64,000 bases of DNA from Phycisphaerae bacterium (GCA_028285035.1 JANQQF010000104.1:1-64000), one strand, 5' to 3'; shown: positions 31,377 through 40,306, numbered from the stretch's first letter. Program-made: numbers and translations. The notes: generated by a model not told the origin, from the sequence alone.

Positions 31377-32525
31377 ATGGCAGAAAATAAAGCAGAGCAA
31401 ACCCGCATCCCAGTAACTATTATTAGTGGCTTTCTGGGGGCGGGCAAAACAACGTTGCTAAACTACATCCTGCACAGTGACCATGGCTTGCGGGTGGCGG
31501 TGATGGTCAATGACTTTGGCGAGATCAATATCGACAGCCAACTGGTGGTCGGCGTCGAGGGCGAAACCGTCAGTTTGGCCAACGGTTGCATCTGTTGCTC
31601 AATTCGGGACGACCTGAAGGAGGCAGCCCTGCAACTGCTGCAACGGCCCGAGCCGCCAGAATATATCATCATCGAGACCAGCGGCGTCTCAGACCCACGC
31701 AGTGTCGGGCTAACCTTTATGTTTACGCCGCAACTAGCCCAACAAACCCGCCTTGACAGCATCATCTCAGTGATTGATGCTGAAGGCGTTCCGGTACTTG
31801 ATGGGAACTATCGGGTATTGGCTCTGGCTCAACTGCAAGCTGCCGACATTATAGTTGTAAACAAGATCGACCTGGTTGAATCCGCCGATTTAGATGAACT
31901 GAAATTATCCATTACGGCATTGGAGCCGCAAGCCCGGATTTTGGAATGTAGTTATGGCAGGGTGCCACTACATCTACTGTTGAGCATAGGGGCTTTTGAA
32001 ACGGAGCGACTTCAAAACACACCTAAACAGCCCCTTGATATTCACGTTCACCCCGCCAAAATCAGTCACGGCCATGATCACCATGATCACCACGACCACG
32101 ATTATGATCATAATGACGACCACCATCACCACGACCACACCCTAGTATTTGATAGCTGGACCTACACAACAGAAAAACCGTTTAATTACCAGGCGGTCCG
32201 AGAGGCGATCCGCAGCCTGCCAGCTACCATCTATCGGGCCAAAGGTAAACTGGTTCTGGCCGAGACTGATCGGCAGGGGATGTTTCATCTGGTGGGCAAA
32301 CGAGCCTCGCTAACCCTGAGCCAGCCGTGGGGTGAACAGAAACCCCAAAGCCAAATTGTGATTATTGGCAGTGAGGGAGGGGTTGATGCTAATGATCTTA
32401 CAGCCCAATTTGAAGCCTGTCTGGCCGAAAATATGCCCCCGCCTGAACCCAAGGCAGATATTCAATCGGTTTGGAATGGTGTAACGCGTGTGTATGATGC
32501 TCGCGATATTGCCGCAGAAAAGTAG
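31377..32525 (+). CDS. COG0523/CobW-family GTPase, paralogue 3 with long His-rich loop
   Basis: A 382-residue G3E GTPase. The start ATG 31377 follows CAGGGAGAA. Walker A is Gly-Phe-Leu-Gly-Ala-Gly-Lys-Thr-Thr near residue 17 and the metal motif Gly-Cys-Ile-Cys-Cys-Ser-Ile near 71. Asn-Lys-Ile-Asp is near 161. The His/Asp loop near residues 228-257 is longer than in paralogue 2, with alternating Asp and His. It is 33 bp after paralogue 2, and the strong similarity shows a tandem duplication. The two may have separate clients. A palindromic repeat follows. Confidence 0.93.
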   Translation: MAENKAEQTRIPVTIISGFLGAGKTTLLNYILHSDHGLRVAVMVNDFGEINIDSQLVVGVEGETVSLANGCICCSIRDDLKEAALQLLQRPEPPEYIIIETSGVSDPRSVGLTFMFTPQLAQQTRLDSIISVIDAEGVPVLDGNYRVLALAQLQAADIIVVNKIDLVESADLDELKLSITALEPQARILECSYGRVPLHLLLSIGAFETERLQNTPKQPLDIHVHPAKISHGHDHHDHHDHDYDHNDDHHHHDHTLVFDSWTYTTEKPFNYQAVREAIRSLPATIYRAKGKLVLAETDRQGMFHLVGKRASLTLSQPWGEQKPQSQIVIIGSEGGVDANDLTAQFEACLAENMPPPEPKADIQSVWNGVTRVYDARDIAAEK

Positions 32526-32550
32526 CATTCTGTCATACAAGTTCTGATAT

Positions 32551-32656
32551 GCCATTCTGAATGGAGCGAAGCGGAATGAAGAATCTCCATGAAACGCTCA
32601 AAAGCAAGGGCACGACCGCCGTAAAGAGATTCTTCGGCTGTGCCTCAGAATGACAT
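32551..32656. repeat. Palindromic intergenic repeat (CATTCTGA...TCAGAATGA)
   Basis: The arms GCCATTCTGA, AAGAATCTCC and AGATTCTTCGG, TCAGAATGACA fold into a long imperfect hairpin. This is the widespread TGTCATTCTGAGCG-type repeat. It fills the gap between COG0523 paralogue 3 and the small Cys protein. Confidence 0.65.
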
Positions 32657-32711
32657 GTGAACTCACCATAATTTATGCAATAGGCTGGTAGTAGAAATGG
32701 AGATAACACAA

Positions 32712-32972
32712 ATGATTAATTTACCGGGAACTCGCCCAAAGAATGAGCGCAATCAAGTTGTACAAATCAAACAATGGGTGTTTGACACGTTTGAGCTAAC
32801 CGAAGATATGTCGGTGATGGTGACCGAGCTCCAATGCACAGAAGAAGGCTGCCCACCCTTGGAAACGGTCATCGCTATTTTAGAAGGGCCGGGTCAAACC
32901 CGGCAGTACAAATTACATAAAGCCTTGGCCGAGGTCACCCTGTCGGATGTGGCAGCCTTGGCTAAGTCTTAG
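32712..32972 (+). CDS. Small conserved-looking protein with CxxxxC motif between COG0523 genes
   Basis: An 86-residue protein without a recognised family. ATG 32712 has GGAGA at -13, so it is preferred to ATG 32697. The centre reads Glu-Leu-Gln-Cys-Thr-Glu-Glu-Gly-Cys-Pro-Pro-Leu-Glu-Thr, two Cys residues four apart followed by a Pro-Pro turn, which could be a metal or client-docking site. The rest is alpha/beta with Gln-Tyr-Lys-Leu-His-Lys near residue 68. It lies 43 bp before COG0523 paralogue 4. Small proteins beside COG0523 genes may be chaperone partners. This role is only a guess. Confidence 0.6.
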   Translation: MINLPGTRPKNERNQVVQIKQWVFDTFELTEDMSVMVTELQCTEEGCPPLETVIAILEGPGQTRQYKLHKALAEVTLSDVAALAKS

Positions 32973-33015
32973 TCAATTTATCAATCACAATATGTAATGC
33001 TGAGGAGGCATCAAA

Positions 33016-34383
33016 ATGGGACAAAACAAAGATACGAATGGTCACGTACCGGTTACTGTCTTAACTGGCTTTTTAGGTTCTGGTAAAACCACCCTACTCA
33101 ACCGTATTCTCACCGAAAACCATGGCAAGCGTATTGCCGTGATCGAAAATGAATTTGGCGAGGTGGGGGTAGACGGCAATTTGGTGATTGGGGCTGAGGA
33201 AGAAATCTTTGAGATGAACAACGGCTGTATCTGCTGTACTGTCCGGGGCGATTTAATCCGCATTTTGGGCAACTTGATGAAACGACGAGACAGGTTCGAC
33301 TACATTATGATCGAGACAACTGGCCTGGCTGACCCCGGTCCGGTGGCCCAAACCTTTTTTATGGACGATGAAATGGCCGGGTTGCTCAAGCTGGATGCCA
33401 TTGTCACCCTGGTCGATGCCAAACACATTTGGGAGCACATTGATGACGCCGAAGAGGCACAAGAGCAGATTGCTTTTGCTGATGTTATTTTGCTCAACAA
33501 AATCGACCTAGTTTCGCCCGCAGATTTGGATCAGCTTGAGACTCGCATCAAAAGTATGAACGCCGCTGCCAAGATTTATCGCACGCAAGATGCGATGATT
33601 GAAATGGACAGCATTCTCGAGCAGGGCGGGTTTGACCTAGATCGGGCGTTGGAGGTCGATCCCAAATTTATGGAGCGAGAGTATCCCTTTGAATGGGCCG
33701 GGGTCTACAAATTACCCGCTGGTTCTTACAATTTGGTCCTGCAAGAGGGGCCGGACGATCCCAAAATGGATGTGGCCTTAGTGCCACTGGACGCCCCGGA
33801 ATTGCAGGAGGATGAGGTACTCTATCCAGCTGAAATGGCCTTTGCCGCCCGCGAGGAAGCTGTCTGGTACAACGATGCAGCTATTGTGCCCGGCCCAATC
33901 CTGAATCGCTTGCCGCTAACGGTCGAGACCGGTCGGGAGATGATCTTCAACATCAACATCAGCCAGCCCGGCCTATACGGCCTGTTTACCGAGCACCACC
34001 CTAGCGAATTTGACCTAGCACTAGACGGGGCAGATCAATGCTGCGATGTACTAACCGAGCGAGAGTTCAAGCCACCGCACGAACACGACGAAGAAGTAAC
34101 GTCGGTGGGTATCACCACGCCGGGCGATTTGGATTTGGATAAGTTCAATGTCTGGTTGCGTAACCTCCTGATGACCCAAGGGCCGGATATTTTCCGCATG
34201 AAAGGGGTACTTAGCTTTGCCGACGCGCCGGATCGCTACGTTTTCCAGGGGGTGCATATGCTCTTTGACGGTCGGGCTGATCGCCCCTGGGGCAACGAGG
34301 CGCGCCAGAATAGCTTGATCTTTATTGGCCGCAATCTGGACCGTGAAGCCCTGAATGAAGGATTTAATGCATGCCTGACATAA
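33016..34383 (+). CDS. COG0523/CobW-family GTPase, paralogue 4 (long form)
   Basis: A 455-residue G3E GTPase. Walker A Gly-Phe-Leu-Gly-Ser-Gly-Lys-Thr-Thr is near residue 17, Asn-Gly-Cys-Ile-Cys-Cys-Thr-Val near 72 and Asn-Lys-Ile-Asp near 162. It differs from the others by a central insert of about 120 residues (200-320) rich in acidic residues and Pro, before the C-terminal part with Phe-Arg-Met-Lys-Gly-Val-Leu-Ser-Phe. The His-Glu-His-Asp-Glu-Glu stretch near 355 is its only His cluster. This long form resembles the ZNG1/YeiR-like branch. The gene overlaps the WD40 gene by 13 bp. Confidence 0.92.
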   Translation: MGQNKDTNGHVPVTVLTGFLGSGKTTLLNRILTENHGKRIAVIENEFGEVGVDGNLVIGAEEEIFEMNNGCICCTVRGDLIRILGNLMKRRDRFDYIMIETTGLADPGPVAQTFFMDDEMAGLLKLDAIVTLVDAKHIWEHIDDAEEAQEQIAFADVILLNKIDLVSPADLDQLETRIKSMNAAAKIYRTQDAMIEMDSILEQGGFDLDRALEVDPKFMEREYPFEWAGVYKLPAGSYNLVLQEGPDDPKMDVALVPLDAPELQEDEVLYPAEMAFAAREEAVWYNDAAIVPGPILNRLPLTVETGREMIFNINISQPGLYGLFTEHHPSEFDLALDGADQCCDVLTEREFKPPHEHDEEVTSVGITTPGDLDLDKFNVWLRNLLMTQGPDIFRMKGVLSFADAPDRYVFQGVHMLFDGRADRPWGNEARQNSLIFIGRNLDREALNEGFNACLT

Positions 34384-35417
34384 TAAAAAAACGACGTCGG
34401 CCCCGAACTGGCTACAGTTTGCGTCACCGCTGGCAGGCCAGCATCGATGATTTTGTCATTCAGTTGGTCTGGTCGTCGGACGGAACTGTGCTGGCTGCGG
34501 GGGCGGTTGAAGGGCCAATCACGCTCTTTGATGCCCAGTCAGGCGACGTGTGCTGTACCTTGCCCGGCCACGGCTTTGGCACCACCGATTTAAGTTGGCA
34601 TCCTGAGCAGGGCTGGTTAGCCAGCGTTGGGCAGGATGGAAAGGTGAAGGTGTGGGAGGCATCCACTGGTACGGAGTTGTGGTCACAGCCCGGTGGCGCA
34701 GCTTGGGTAGAGCATGTAGCGTGGAGTCCTGCGGGTGATCTATTGGCTTCGGCAGCGGGGCGAGAGTTACGCTTGTGGGATGCGCAGGGCAATCTGTTGT
34801 ATCAGTACACCGACCCGGCCAGCACCATCGCTAGTTTTGGCTGGCGGCCTGGTGGGGGAGAGCTTGCAACCATCGCCTACGGCGGTGTCACCTTGCATAA
34901 ACCTGATCAAGAGGACAAACCGCGCCGTTTTGAATGGAAAGGCTCCAGTTTGGTACTGGCCTGGAGCCCCGACGGCAAATACATCGCCACCGGTGACCAA
35001 GACTCGACCGTTCACTTCTGGTACACCGCCAACGGCAGAGATTTACAAATGTATGGCTACCCGACCAAGGTGCGCGAGCTATCTTGGAACTACACCAGTC
35101 GCTACCTGGCGACGGGTGGCAGCAGCGCAGTGGTAATTTGGGACTGTTCCGGCAAAGGGCCGGAAGGGACCGAACCTAAAATGCTGGAACAGCACGAAGC
35201 ATTGCTAACAATGTTAGCCTACCAGCATCGGGGCGAGTTTTTGGCCAGCGCTTGTCAGGATGGTCAGGTAGCACTGTGGCAGCCGGAGCGGAATCAACGT
35301 TCCTTAAGCCAGATCCATTTTGACGCCCTAGTGTCCCAAATTGCCTGGTCGCCGGATGACCGCTACCTGGCTGCCGGGGCGGAGAATGGCCAAGTCGCCG
35401 TGTTGAAAACAAATTGA
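34371..35417 (+). CDS. WD40-repeat protein coupled to a COG0523 gene
   Basis: A 348-residue cytoplasmic beta-propeller with about seven WD40 blades. Typical endings Val-Lys-Val-Trp-Glu-Ala, Leu-Arg-Leu-Trp-Asp-Ala, Val-His-Phe-Trp-Tyr and Val-Val-Ile-Trp-Asp-Cys are visible. The start overlaps the COG0523 stop by 13 bp, so the two are translated together. WD40 proteins beside COG0523 genes also occur in other zinc regulons, and the propeller may present or sense client proteins. No enzymatic motif is seen. It ends the zinc island; a cobalamin riboswitch follows. Confidence 0.85.
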   Translation: MPDIIKKRRRPRTGYSLRHRWQASIDDFVIQLVWSSDGTVLAAGAVEGPITLFDAQSGDVCCTLPGHGFGTTDLSWHPEQGWLASVGQDGKVKVWEASTGTELWSQPGGAAWVEHVAWSPAGDLLASAAGRELRLWDAQGNLLYQYTDPASTIASFGWRPGGGELATIAYGGVTLHKPDQEDKPRRFEWKGSSLVLAWSPDGKYIATGDQDSTVHFWYTANGRDLQMYGYPTKVRELSWNYTSRYLATGGSSAVVIWDCSGKGPEGTEPKMLEQHEALLTMLAYQHRGEFLASACQDGQVALWQPERNQRSLSQIHFDALVSQIAWSPDDRYLAAGAENGQVAVLKTN

Positions 35418-35455
35418 GGAGCACATTGGTCTTTACGTTCACTATTTAACAGAAT

Positions 35456-35670
35456 AAATTCGGTTAAGGTGCGCCAGCCGCCCGGATGCGCGGCGCATAA
35501 TGGGGGAAGCCCGGTGGCCGGCCGTAAAAATCACGGCTGGGAGTCCGGCACTGTCCCGCAGCGGTAAATTAATTGTGAATTGTGAATTGTTAATGATAGA
35601 TTGATTCAACAATTTATCCATTAACAATTCACGATTGAATATTCACAATCAGTAAGTCCGAATACCCCCC
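35456..35670 (+). promoter_or_regulatory. Cobalamin riboswitch with inserted AT-rich hairpin
   Basis: The region shows the B12-box landmarks: GGTGCGCC, GGGAAGCCCGGTG, GAGTCCGGCACTGTCCCGC, AGCGGTAA and, after an insert, AGTAAGTCCGAATACC. Between the last two blocks lies an 80-nt AT-rich insert with a perfect 14-bp stem (arm GTGAATTGTTAATG). A terminator follows at 35742. The arrangement fits a transcriptional off-switch for the downstream ABC importer when adenosylcobalamin or a related corrinoid is plentiful. Confidence 0.88.
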
Positions 35671-35741
35671 TTAACTGTAATTCGAGTTCCACCTTCGTGG
35701 AGAAAGGGGGCCGAGTGGATGGATTAATGTAACATCGCTCA

Positions 35742-35763
35742 CCCGCCATAAGGCGGGTTTTTG
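35742..35763 (+). terminator. Riboswitch-controlled terminator
   Basis: CCCGCC-ATAA-GGCGGG followed by TTTTT, 70-100 bp after the cobalamin riboswitch and before the transporter genes. It is the expected expression platform. Confidence 0.8.
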
Positions 35764-35850
35764 TTACCACCAGTACACACAGCGGCTCTTGGCAGAGTCG
35801 TTTTTAGAAGCTATTAACAAATTTTTGACCAAACAAGAGGAGTTTTGACT

Positions 35851-37572
35851 ATGCAGCAGATGTTGCGTTACCCATTTTTAATTGTTTTAACACTCGCAAT
35901 AGCGGTATTGACCGCCTGTGGGGTAGAGCCAGAAACCATAACTGTTGTTGAAACAGTAGAAGTGGAAAAGGAAGTTACAGTTGTTGAAACAGTAGAGGTG
36001 GAAGTCGTCACCACAGTAGAAGTAGAAAAAGAAGTCGTCGTCACCGCCACTCCGGAAGCGGTCGTGGCTGCTGCTTCAGATGTGGAGCAAACTCTGGTCT
36101 TGGCTTCGGGCCGTAACCTTGGCCCCGGCAATCCCCATGACTACAGCTCCAGCTTTGTCTTGCTCGATCTGTTATACGAACCGCTGGTTCGCTATGGTCA
36201 GGACGGTACGATTGAGCCAGCTCTGGCCGAGTCGTGGGAGATTTCTGAGGATGGTCTGATCTGGACCTTTGCCCTGCGCCAGGATGTTACGTTCCACGAC
36301 GGCACACCCTTTAACGCCGAGGCTGTAAAATGGAATATGGATCGCTGGGTTGGCAACGATCGTCACAATTGGCTACCCACTACCAGCCGCATTGCCGAGG
36401 TTGAAACGCCGGACGAATTCACCGTTGTGCTAACGCTAAACCAGCCCTACTACCCGGCCATGCAAGATTTAACTTTGGTTCGTCCGGTCCGTTTTTTAAG
36501 TGCCGAGGGGGTTGATCAAGCGGGCGAGTTTGCTGAGGCTATCGGTACCGGACCCTGGCAAATTGAGTCACTCGAAAACAACCAAGCCGTTCTGGTTCGC
36601 AACGAAAGTTATTGGGGTGAGAGACCGGCGCCAGAAAAGCTGGTGATTGAAGTCATCCTCGATCCTCAGACTCGAATAGCGGCCTTGTTGAGCGGCGAAG
36701 TAGATATCATCGGTGGCGAGTATCTGGGCGGCATTTCGCTGGAGAGCTTGCCAGTTTTGGAACGTAATGAGGCCATCAACATCTTAAATGGCGATAGCCT
36801 GGTCAGTCTCTATATTTCCACCCAATATCAGCAGCCACCCTTTGATGATGTCCGGGTGCGCCAAGCCCTTAATATGGCGATTGATCGTGTTGGGATCAAT
36901 AACGCTTTGTTTGGTGGTGAGGGGGAGGCAGCCCAAAATTTGATGCCGGGCAATATCCCCTATGTGGCCTTTACCGACACAGACCTATACCAGTACGATC
37001 CTGAAAAAGCCGCTGCACTCTTGGCTGAGGCTGGCTGGACCCTGAACGCAGACGGCATCCTTGAAAAAGATGGCGAGTTAATGCAAATCGATTTGGTGGT
37101 GGATCAAGCCAGCCGGCCAGAGTCAGCCACGATGGCTGAAGTGATTCAAGCCCAGTTTAAAGAAATTGGCATAGAGTTGGAAATCCGCGCCTTTGACTAC
37201 AGCGGCTGGCTCGATGCCTACTACGCCAACGATTTTGATTTACTCATGCGCTTCTCCTGGGGCCCACCTTACGATCCTCACAGCCTGCTGGCCGGCGCGT
37301 TTTCTAACACTGCCGGTGAGGAGACTACGCTCTCTTACGCCGACCCAATCCTGGATGACCTGATCAGTTCGGCGCTGGCTTCAACCGATGAAGCTGAACG
37401 CCAGGAGATTTACAATCAAATCTGGCAACTTCTTGACGACGAAGCGGCGGTCATTCCGTTAGTCTATCCTCAGCGAGTTTATGCCGTTAGCAGCGATGTC
37501 GAAGGCTTCCGCCTGGGCGGTACAGAGTATGACTCAGCCTACTCTGTACAAGACGTTGTTATTACCAAATAA
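35851..37572 (+). CDS. Peptide/nickel-type ABC solute-binding lipoprotein (SBP_bac_5)
   Basis: A 573-residue cluster C binding protein. The start ATG 35851 follows AGAGGAG. A signal with lipobox Leu-Thr-Ala-Cys ends near residue 22. It is followed by a Val/Glu/Thr-rich spacer of about 40 residues, typical of Chloroflexota. The family signature is seen in Pro-Ala-Leu-Ala-Glu-Ser-Trp-Glu near 130 and Phe-His-Asp-Gly-Thr-Pro-Phe-Asn near 150. Such proteins bind peptides, nickel, haem or corrinoid-like ligands. Control by a cobalamin riboswitch points to a corrinoid, cobalt or nickel-type ligand, which is inference. A stem-loop follows. Confidence 0.9.
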   Translation: MQQMLRYPFLIVLTLAIAVLTACGVEPETITVVETVEVEKEVTVVETVEVEVVTTVEVEKEVVVTATPEAVVAAASDVEQTLVLASGRNLGPGNPHDYSSSFVLLDLLYEPLVRYGQDGTIEPALAESWEISEDGLIWTFALRQDVTFHDGTPFNAEAVKWNMDRWVGNDRHNWLPTTSRIAEVETPDEFTVVLTLNQPYYPAMQDLTLVRPVRFLSAEGVDQAGEFAEAIGTGPWQIESLENNQAVLVRNESYWGERPAPEKLVIEVILDPQTRIAALLSGEVDIIGGEYLGGISLESLPVLERNEAINILNGDSLVSLYISTQYQQPPFDDVRVRQALNMAIDRVGINNALFGGEGEAAQNLMPGNIPYVAFTDTDLYQYDPEKAAALLAEAGWTLNADGILEKDGELMQIDLVVDQASRPESATMAEVIQAQFKEIGIELEIRAFDYSGWLDAYYANDFDLLMRFSWGPPYDPHSLLAGAFSNTAGEETTLSYADPILDDLISSALASTDEAERQEIYNQIWQLLDDEAAVIPLVYPQRVYAVSSDVEGFRLGGTEYDSAYSVQDVVITK

Positions 37573-37591
37573 ATAACTTGCATAATTTCGA

Positions 37592-37622
37592 GTCCCTAAA
37601 AGCTTCTAAAGCTTTTAGGGAC
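37592..37622 (+). terminator. Stem-loop between binding protein and permease genes
   Basis: A 14-bp perfect stem (arm GTCCCTAAAAGCTT, 3-nt loop) starts 20 bp after the stop. There is no T run. As in the znu operon, it could protect the binding-protein message and lower permease output. Confidence 0.55.
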
Positions 37623-37637
37623 CAACCAACATCGCCT

Positions 37638-38570
37638 ATGTTTACCTATACCCTAAAACGGTTACTCAATGCCGTGCTAATTCTATTGGGCTTGAGCCTT
37701 CTAGTTTATCTGTTGATCTATCTCTCACCAGCCGACCCGGCCCAGGTCATTGCATCACAGCGTTTGGGGCAGCCGGCACAAGCTGATGATGTGGCTCAGA
37801 TTAAAGCCGAGTTTGGCTTGGACCAGCCTATCATCGTGCAATACCTGCGCTGGCTGGGGCAGACCCTGCAAGGCGATTTTGGCTATTCAATCCGCACCGA
37901 AAAATTAATCCAGAGCGAACTCCCCAGCCGGATCGGCTGGTCGCTACTGTTGGGCAGCGTGGCCATGGCGCTTGTTTTGCTGGTGGGAACAGCCGCAGGG
38001 ATTTGGGCCGCGTTACGTCCCAATTCTTTGGTAGATTATGCCATTCGAATGGCCGGGCTAGCCGGTGTTTCTATCCCGGATTTCTGGCTAGCTTTTGTTT
38101 TGATTTTAATTTTTGCCGTTTACCTAAACTGGTTGCCCAGTTTTGGAGCAAAAAGTAGCTGGCACCTGATTTTACCGGCAGTTACCTTGGCCGTTGGGCA
38201 AGCGGCCCGCCTCAGCCAGATCACGCGCTCTATTTTGCTGGACTCGTTGCGTCAAGAGTATCTCCGTACAGCGCAGGCCAAAGGATTATCTCAGACCACA
38301 AGGTTATTTCGTCATGCGCTACCCAACATCGCTGTTCCCTATATCACGGTAGCCGCTTATCAATTTAGTGCGTTAATCAGCGGCACAATTATTATTGAAA
38401 CGGTATTTTCCTGGCCGGGTTTAGGTACCTACTACATTGAAGCCGTGAATTTTCGAGACCTACCAGTGATCCAGGTAACCGTGCTAGTGTTTGGGGCGAT
38501 TATCATCCTCTCTAATCTGTTGGCTGATTTAACTTATGGTTTATTAGACCCGCGCTTGCGGCTGGATTAA
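37638..38570 (+). CDS. ABC transporter permease DppB-type
   Basis: A 310-residue permease with six membrane helices. The N-terminal Tyr-Thr-Leu-Lys-Arg-Leu-Leu-Asn and the loop Gly-Leu-Asp-Gln-Pro-Ile near residue 70 are DppB/OppB features. The EAA-like loop contains Arg-Thr-Ala-Gln-Ala-Lys-Gly-Leu-Ser near residue 212. The start after the stem-loop (ATG 37638) lacks a good ribosome-binding site. It pairs with the next gene and the binding protein. No ATPase gene is in view, so the importer must borrow one or the ATPases lie elsewhere. Confidence 0.92.
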   Translation: MFTYTLKRLLNAVLILLGLSLLVYLLIYLSPADPAQVIASQRLGQPAQADDVAQIKAEFGLDQPIIVQYLRWLGQTLQGDFGYSIRTEKLIQSELPSRIGWSLLLGSVAMALVLLVGTAAGIWAALRPNSLVDYAIRMAGLAGVSIPDFWLAFVLILIFAVYLNWLPSFGAKSSWHLILPAVTLAVGQAARLSQITRSILLDSLRQEYLRTAQAKGLSQTTRLFRHALPNIAVPYITVAAYQFSALISGTIIIETVFSWPGLGTYYIEAVNFRDLPVIQVTVLVFGAIIILSNLLADLTYGLLDPRLRLD

Positions 38571-38572
38571 TC

Positions 38573-39400
38573 ATGAGCAAGAAAAACCACTCATCAAACG
38601 GGTTACGAAGTCACTTCTTGTCAGTAATTGGGGCTGGCGCAGCCTTATTATTGATTGCAGGGTGTCTGGGGGCGCCTTGGCTGGCCCCATTTGATCCAGT
38701 TTCAATAGATTTATCCAGGGGCTTGCAGTCGCCCTCCATCGATCATTGGCTTGGCACCGATGAATTAGGGCGTGATGTACTTAGCCGCGTCCTGTGGGGC
38801 GGGCGGATTTCTATTACTGTGACCGCTATAGTTTTAATTGTGTCTTTGACAATCGGGGTGTTGATTGGTTTGGTATCCGGTTACTGGGGTGGTTGGGTTG
38901 ATGAAATTGGGATGCGTCTCACTGATTTTGTCTACGTCCTACCAGGCATTATTTTAGCGCTGGCCCTAATTGGCACATTGGGGCCTAGCATCTCAGCTTT
39001 GGTTCTAGCCCTGTCATTGTCGGGTTGGGTACGTTATGCCCGACTAACCCGTAGCCTGGTTTTTACTGTCAAAACAAGTGATTTTGTGTTGGCCGCTCAC
39101 GCCATTGGTGCCACTGATAGCCAAATTATGCGCAAGCACTTGCTACCGGCCTTGATGGGGCCGATAGCTGTACAGCTAAGTCTGGATGCAGGTGTTACGG
39201 TACTGGCAGTGGCCGGTTTGAGCTTTTTGGGTTTGGGGATTCCACCACCAACGCCGGAATGGGGTACGATGTTGGTTGATGCCCGCCCTTTTATGGATTA
39301 CGCCCCACATCTGGTATTGCCGCCTGGTCTGGCAATCTTTATTTTAGTTTTTGGCTGCAACGCGCTTGGGGCAGGGTTGGAAGATTGGCTGCGGCCATAA
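38573..39400 (+). CDS. ABC transporter permease DppC-type
   Basis: A 275-residue permease with five or six membrane helices. Leu-Gly-Thr-Asp-Glu-Leu-Gly-Arg-Asp-Val-Leu-Ser-Arg near residue 60 is the classic DppC/OppC signature. The coupling loop has Ala-Ala-His-Ala-Ile-Gly-Ala-Thr-Asp near residue 180. It begins 2 bp after the DppB-type gene and forms the second half of the membrane channel. Two ATPase genes usually follow in this family; here they are absent and a methyltransferase gene is next. Confidence 0.93.
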   Translation: MSKKNHSSNGLRSHFLSVIGAGAALLLIAGCLGAPWLAPFDPVSIDLSRGLQSPSIDHWLGTDELGRDVLSRVLWGGRISITVTAIVLIVSLTIGVLIGLVSGYWGGWVDEIGMRLTDFVYVLPGIILALALIGTLGPSISALVLALSLSGWVRYARLTRSLVFTVKTSDFVLAAHAIGATDSQIMRKHLLPALMGPIAVQLSLDAGVTVLAVAGLSFLGLGIPPPTPEWGTMLVDARPFMDYAPHLVLPPGLAIFILVFGCNALGAGLEDWLRP

Positions 39401-39453
39401 CCAATTTCCCTTAATCAAGATTCGTTTACTTTGTTAGAAAAGGAGATTTCTTT

Positions 39454-40254
39454 GTGGATACTACTTATAAAATGACTCAAACTTCCTTACCAACCGAAAT
39501 TGATTGGGCCGACTGGCTGAAGCGCTGGGATAAGCAGCAAACTGGCTACTTACCCAACCGCGAGGCCCGCTTTACGACAATGCTTGATGTGTTGGAGGAA
39601 TTGCTACCGCCCGACTTTACGGCACTCGATTTGTGCAGCGGGCCGGGGTCAATCAGCCAGCGCTTATTGGCTCGGTTTCCCCAAGCTCGGTGTATCGCAG
39701 CCGATCTTGATCCGTTGCTGATGGCCATCGGTCAGGCCGTAATGGGAGATCGTGATGGCAGGCTGCGTTGGGTTGAGATAGATTTGATGAAAGAAACTGA
39801 TTTAGCCGCCGCATTGGGCATCGAGCAGGTTGATGCCATTCTCAGTACCACTGCCTTACATTGGCTTCCGGTTGAAAACCTGGTGCAGGTCTACCGCCAA
39901 TTGGGCCAGTTAGTACGTCCTGGAGGGGTGGTGCTTAACGGAGATAACATTGACTTTGCACCACACCTGGACGCCTTTCAACAGGTTGCCGACGCGATCA
40001 AAGAACGCCAACAAAAAACCGCCTTTGAAGAACAGGGGATGGAAGATTGGAATAGTTGGTGGGGTGCGTTGGCCGATATTCCGGCCCTGGAGCCTTTGTT
40101 AGCCGAACGTGAACGCCGCTTCAATTGGCGTCCTGTAGATGTTGTGGCCCCAATTGCAGATATCCATGAGGCGGCTCTGCGCGATGCCAGTTTCCGGCAG
40201 GTCGGTGTTATTTGGCAGCATTTAGACGATCGAATCATTATGGCAGTCAAATGA
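39454..40254 (+). CDS. SAM-dependent methyltransferase, class I
   Basis: A 266-residue class I methyltransferase. GTG 39454 with AGGAG at -13 is the best start. Motif I Ala-Leu-Asp-Leu-Cys-Ser-Gly-Pro-Gly-Ser near residue 50, and Ala-Ala-Asp-Leu-Asp-Pro near 77, are typical of the BioC/trans-aconitate group. It follows the permease by 53 bp, so it probably sits in the riboswitch-controlled unit. Cobalamin- or cobalt-related methylation is possible. The substrate is unknown. Confidence 0.83.
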   Translation: MDTTYKMTQTSLPTEIDWADWLKRWDKQQTGYLPNREARFTTMLDVLEELLPPDFTALDLCSGPGSISQRLLARFPQARCIAADLDPLLMAIGQAVMGDRDGRLRWVEIDLMKETDLAAALGIEQVDAILSTTALHWLPVENLVQVYRQLGQLVRPGGVVLNGDNIDFAPHLDAFQQVADAIKERQQKTAFEEQGMEDWNSWWGALADIPALEPLLAERERRFNWRPVDVVAPIADIHEAALRDASFRQVGVIWQHLDDRIIMAVK

Positions 40255-40306
40255 TGAGCAACTCGGACTTGTATGACGTCTGGTGAACCGATGCAAGGAG
40301 TTCTTA

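Noticed and set aside
35575..35650. AATTGTGAATTG-type repeats as an independent promoter or origin
   Set aside because: They lie between the conserved halves of the cobalamin riboswitch and fold into one peripheral hairpin.
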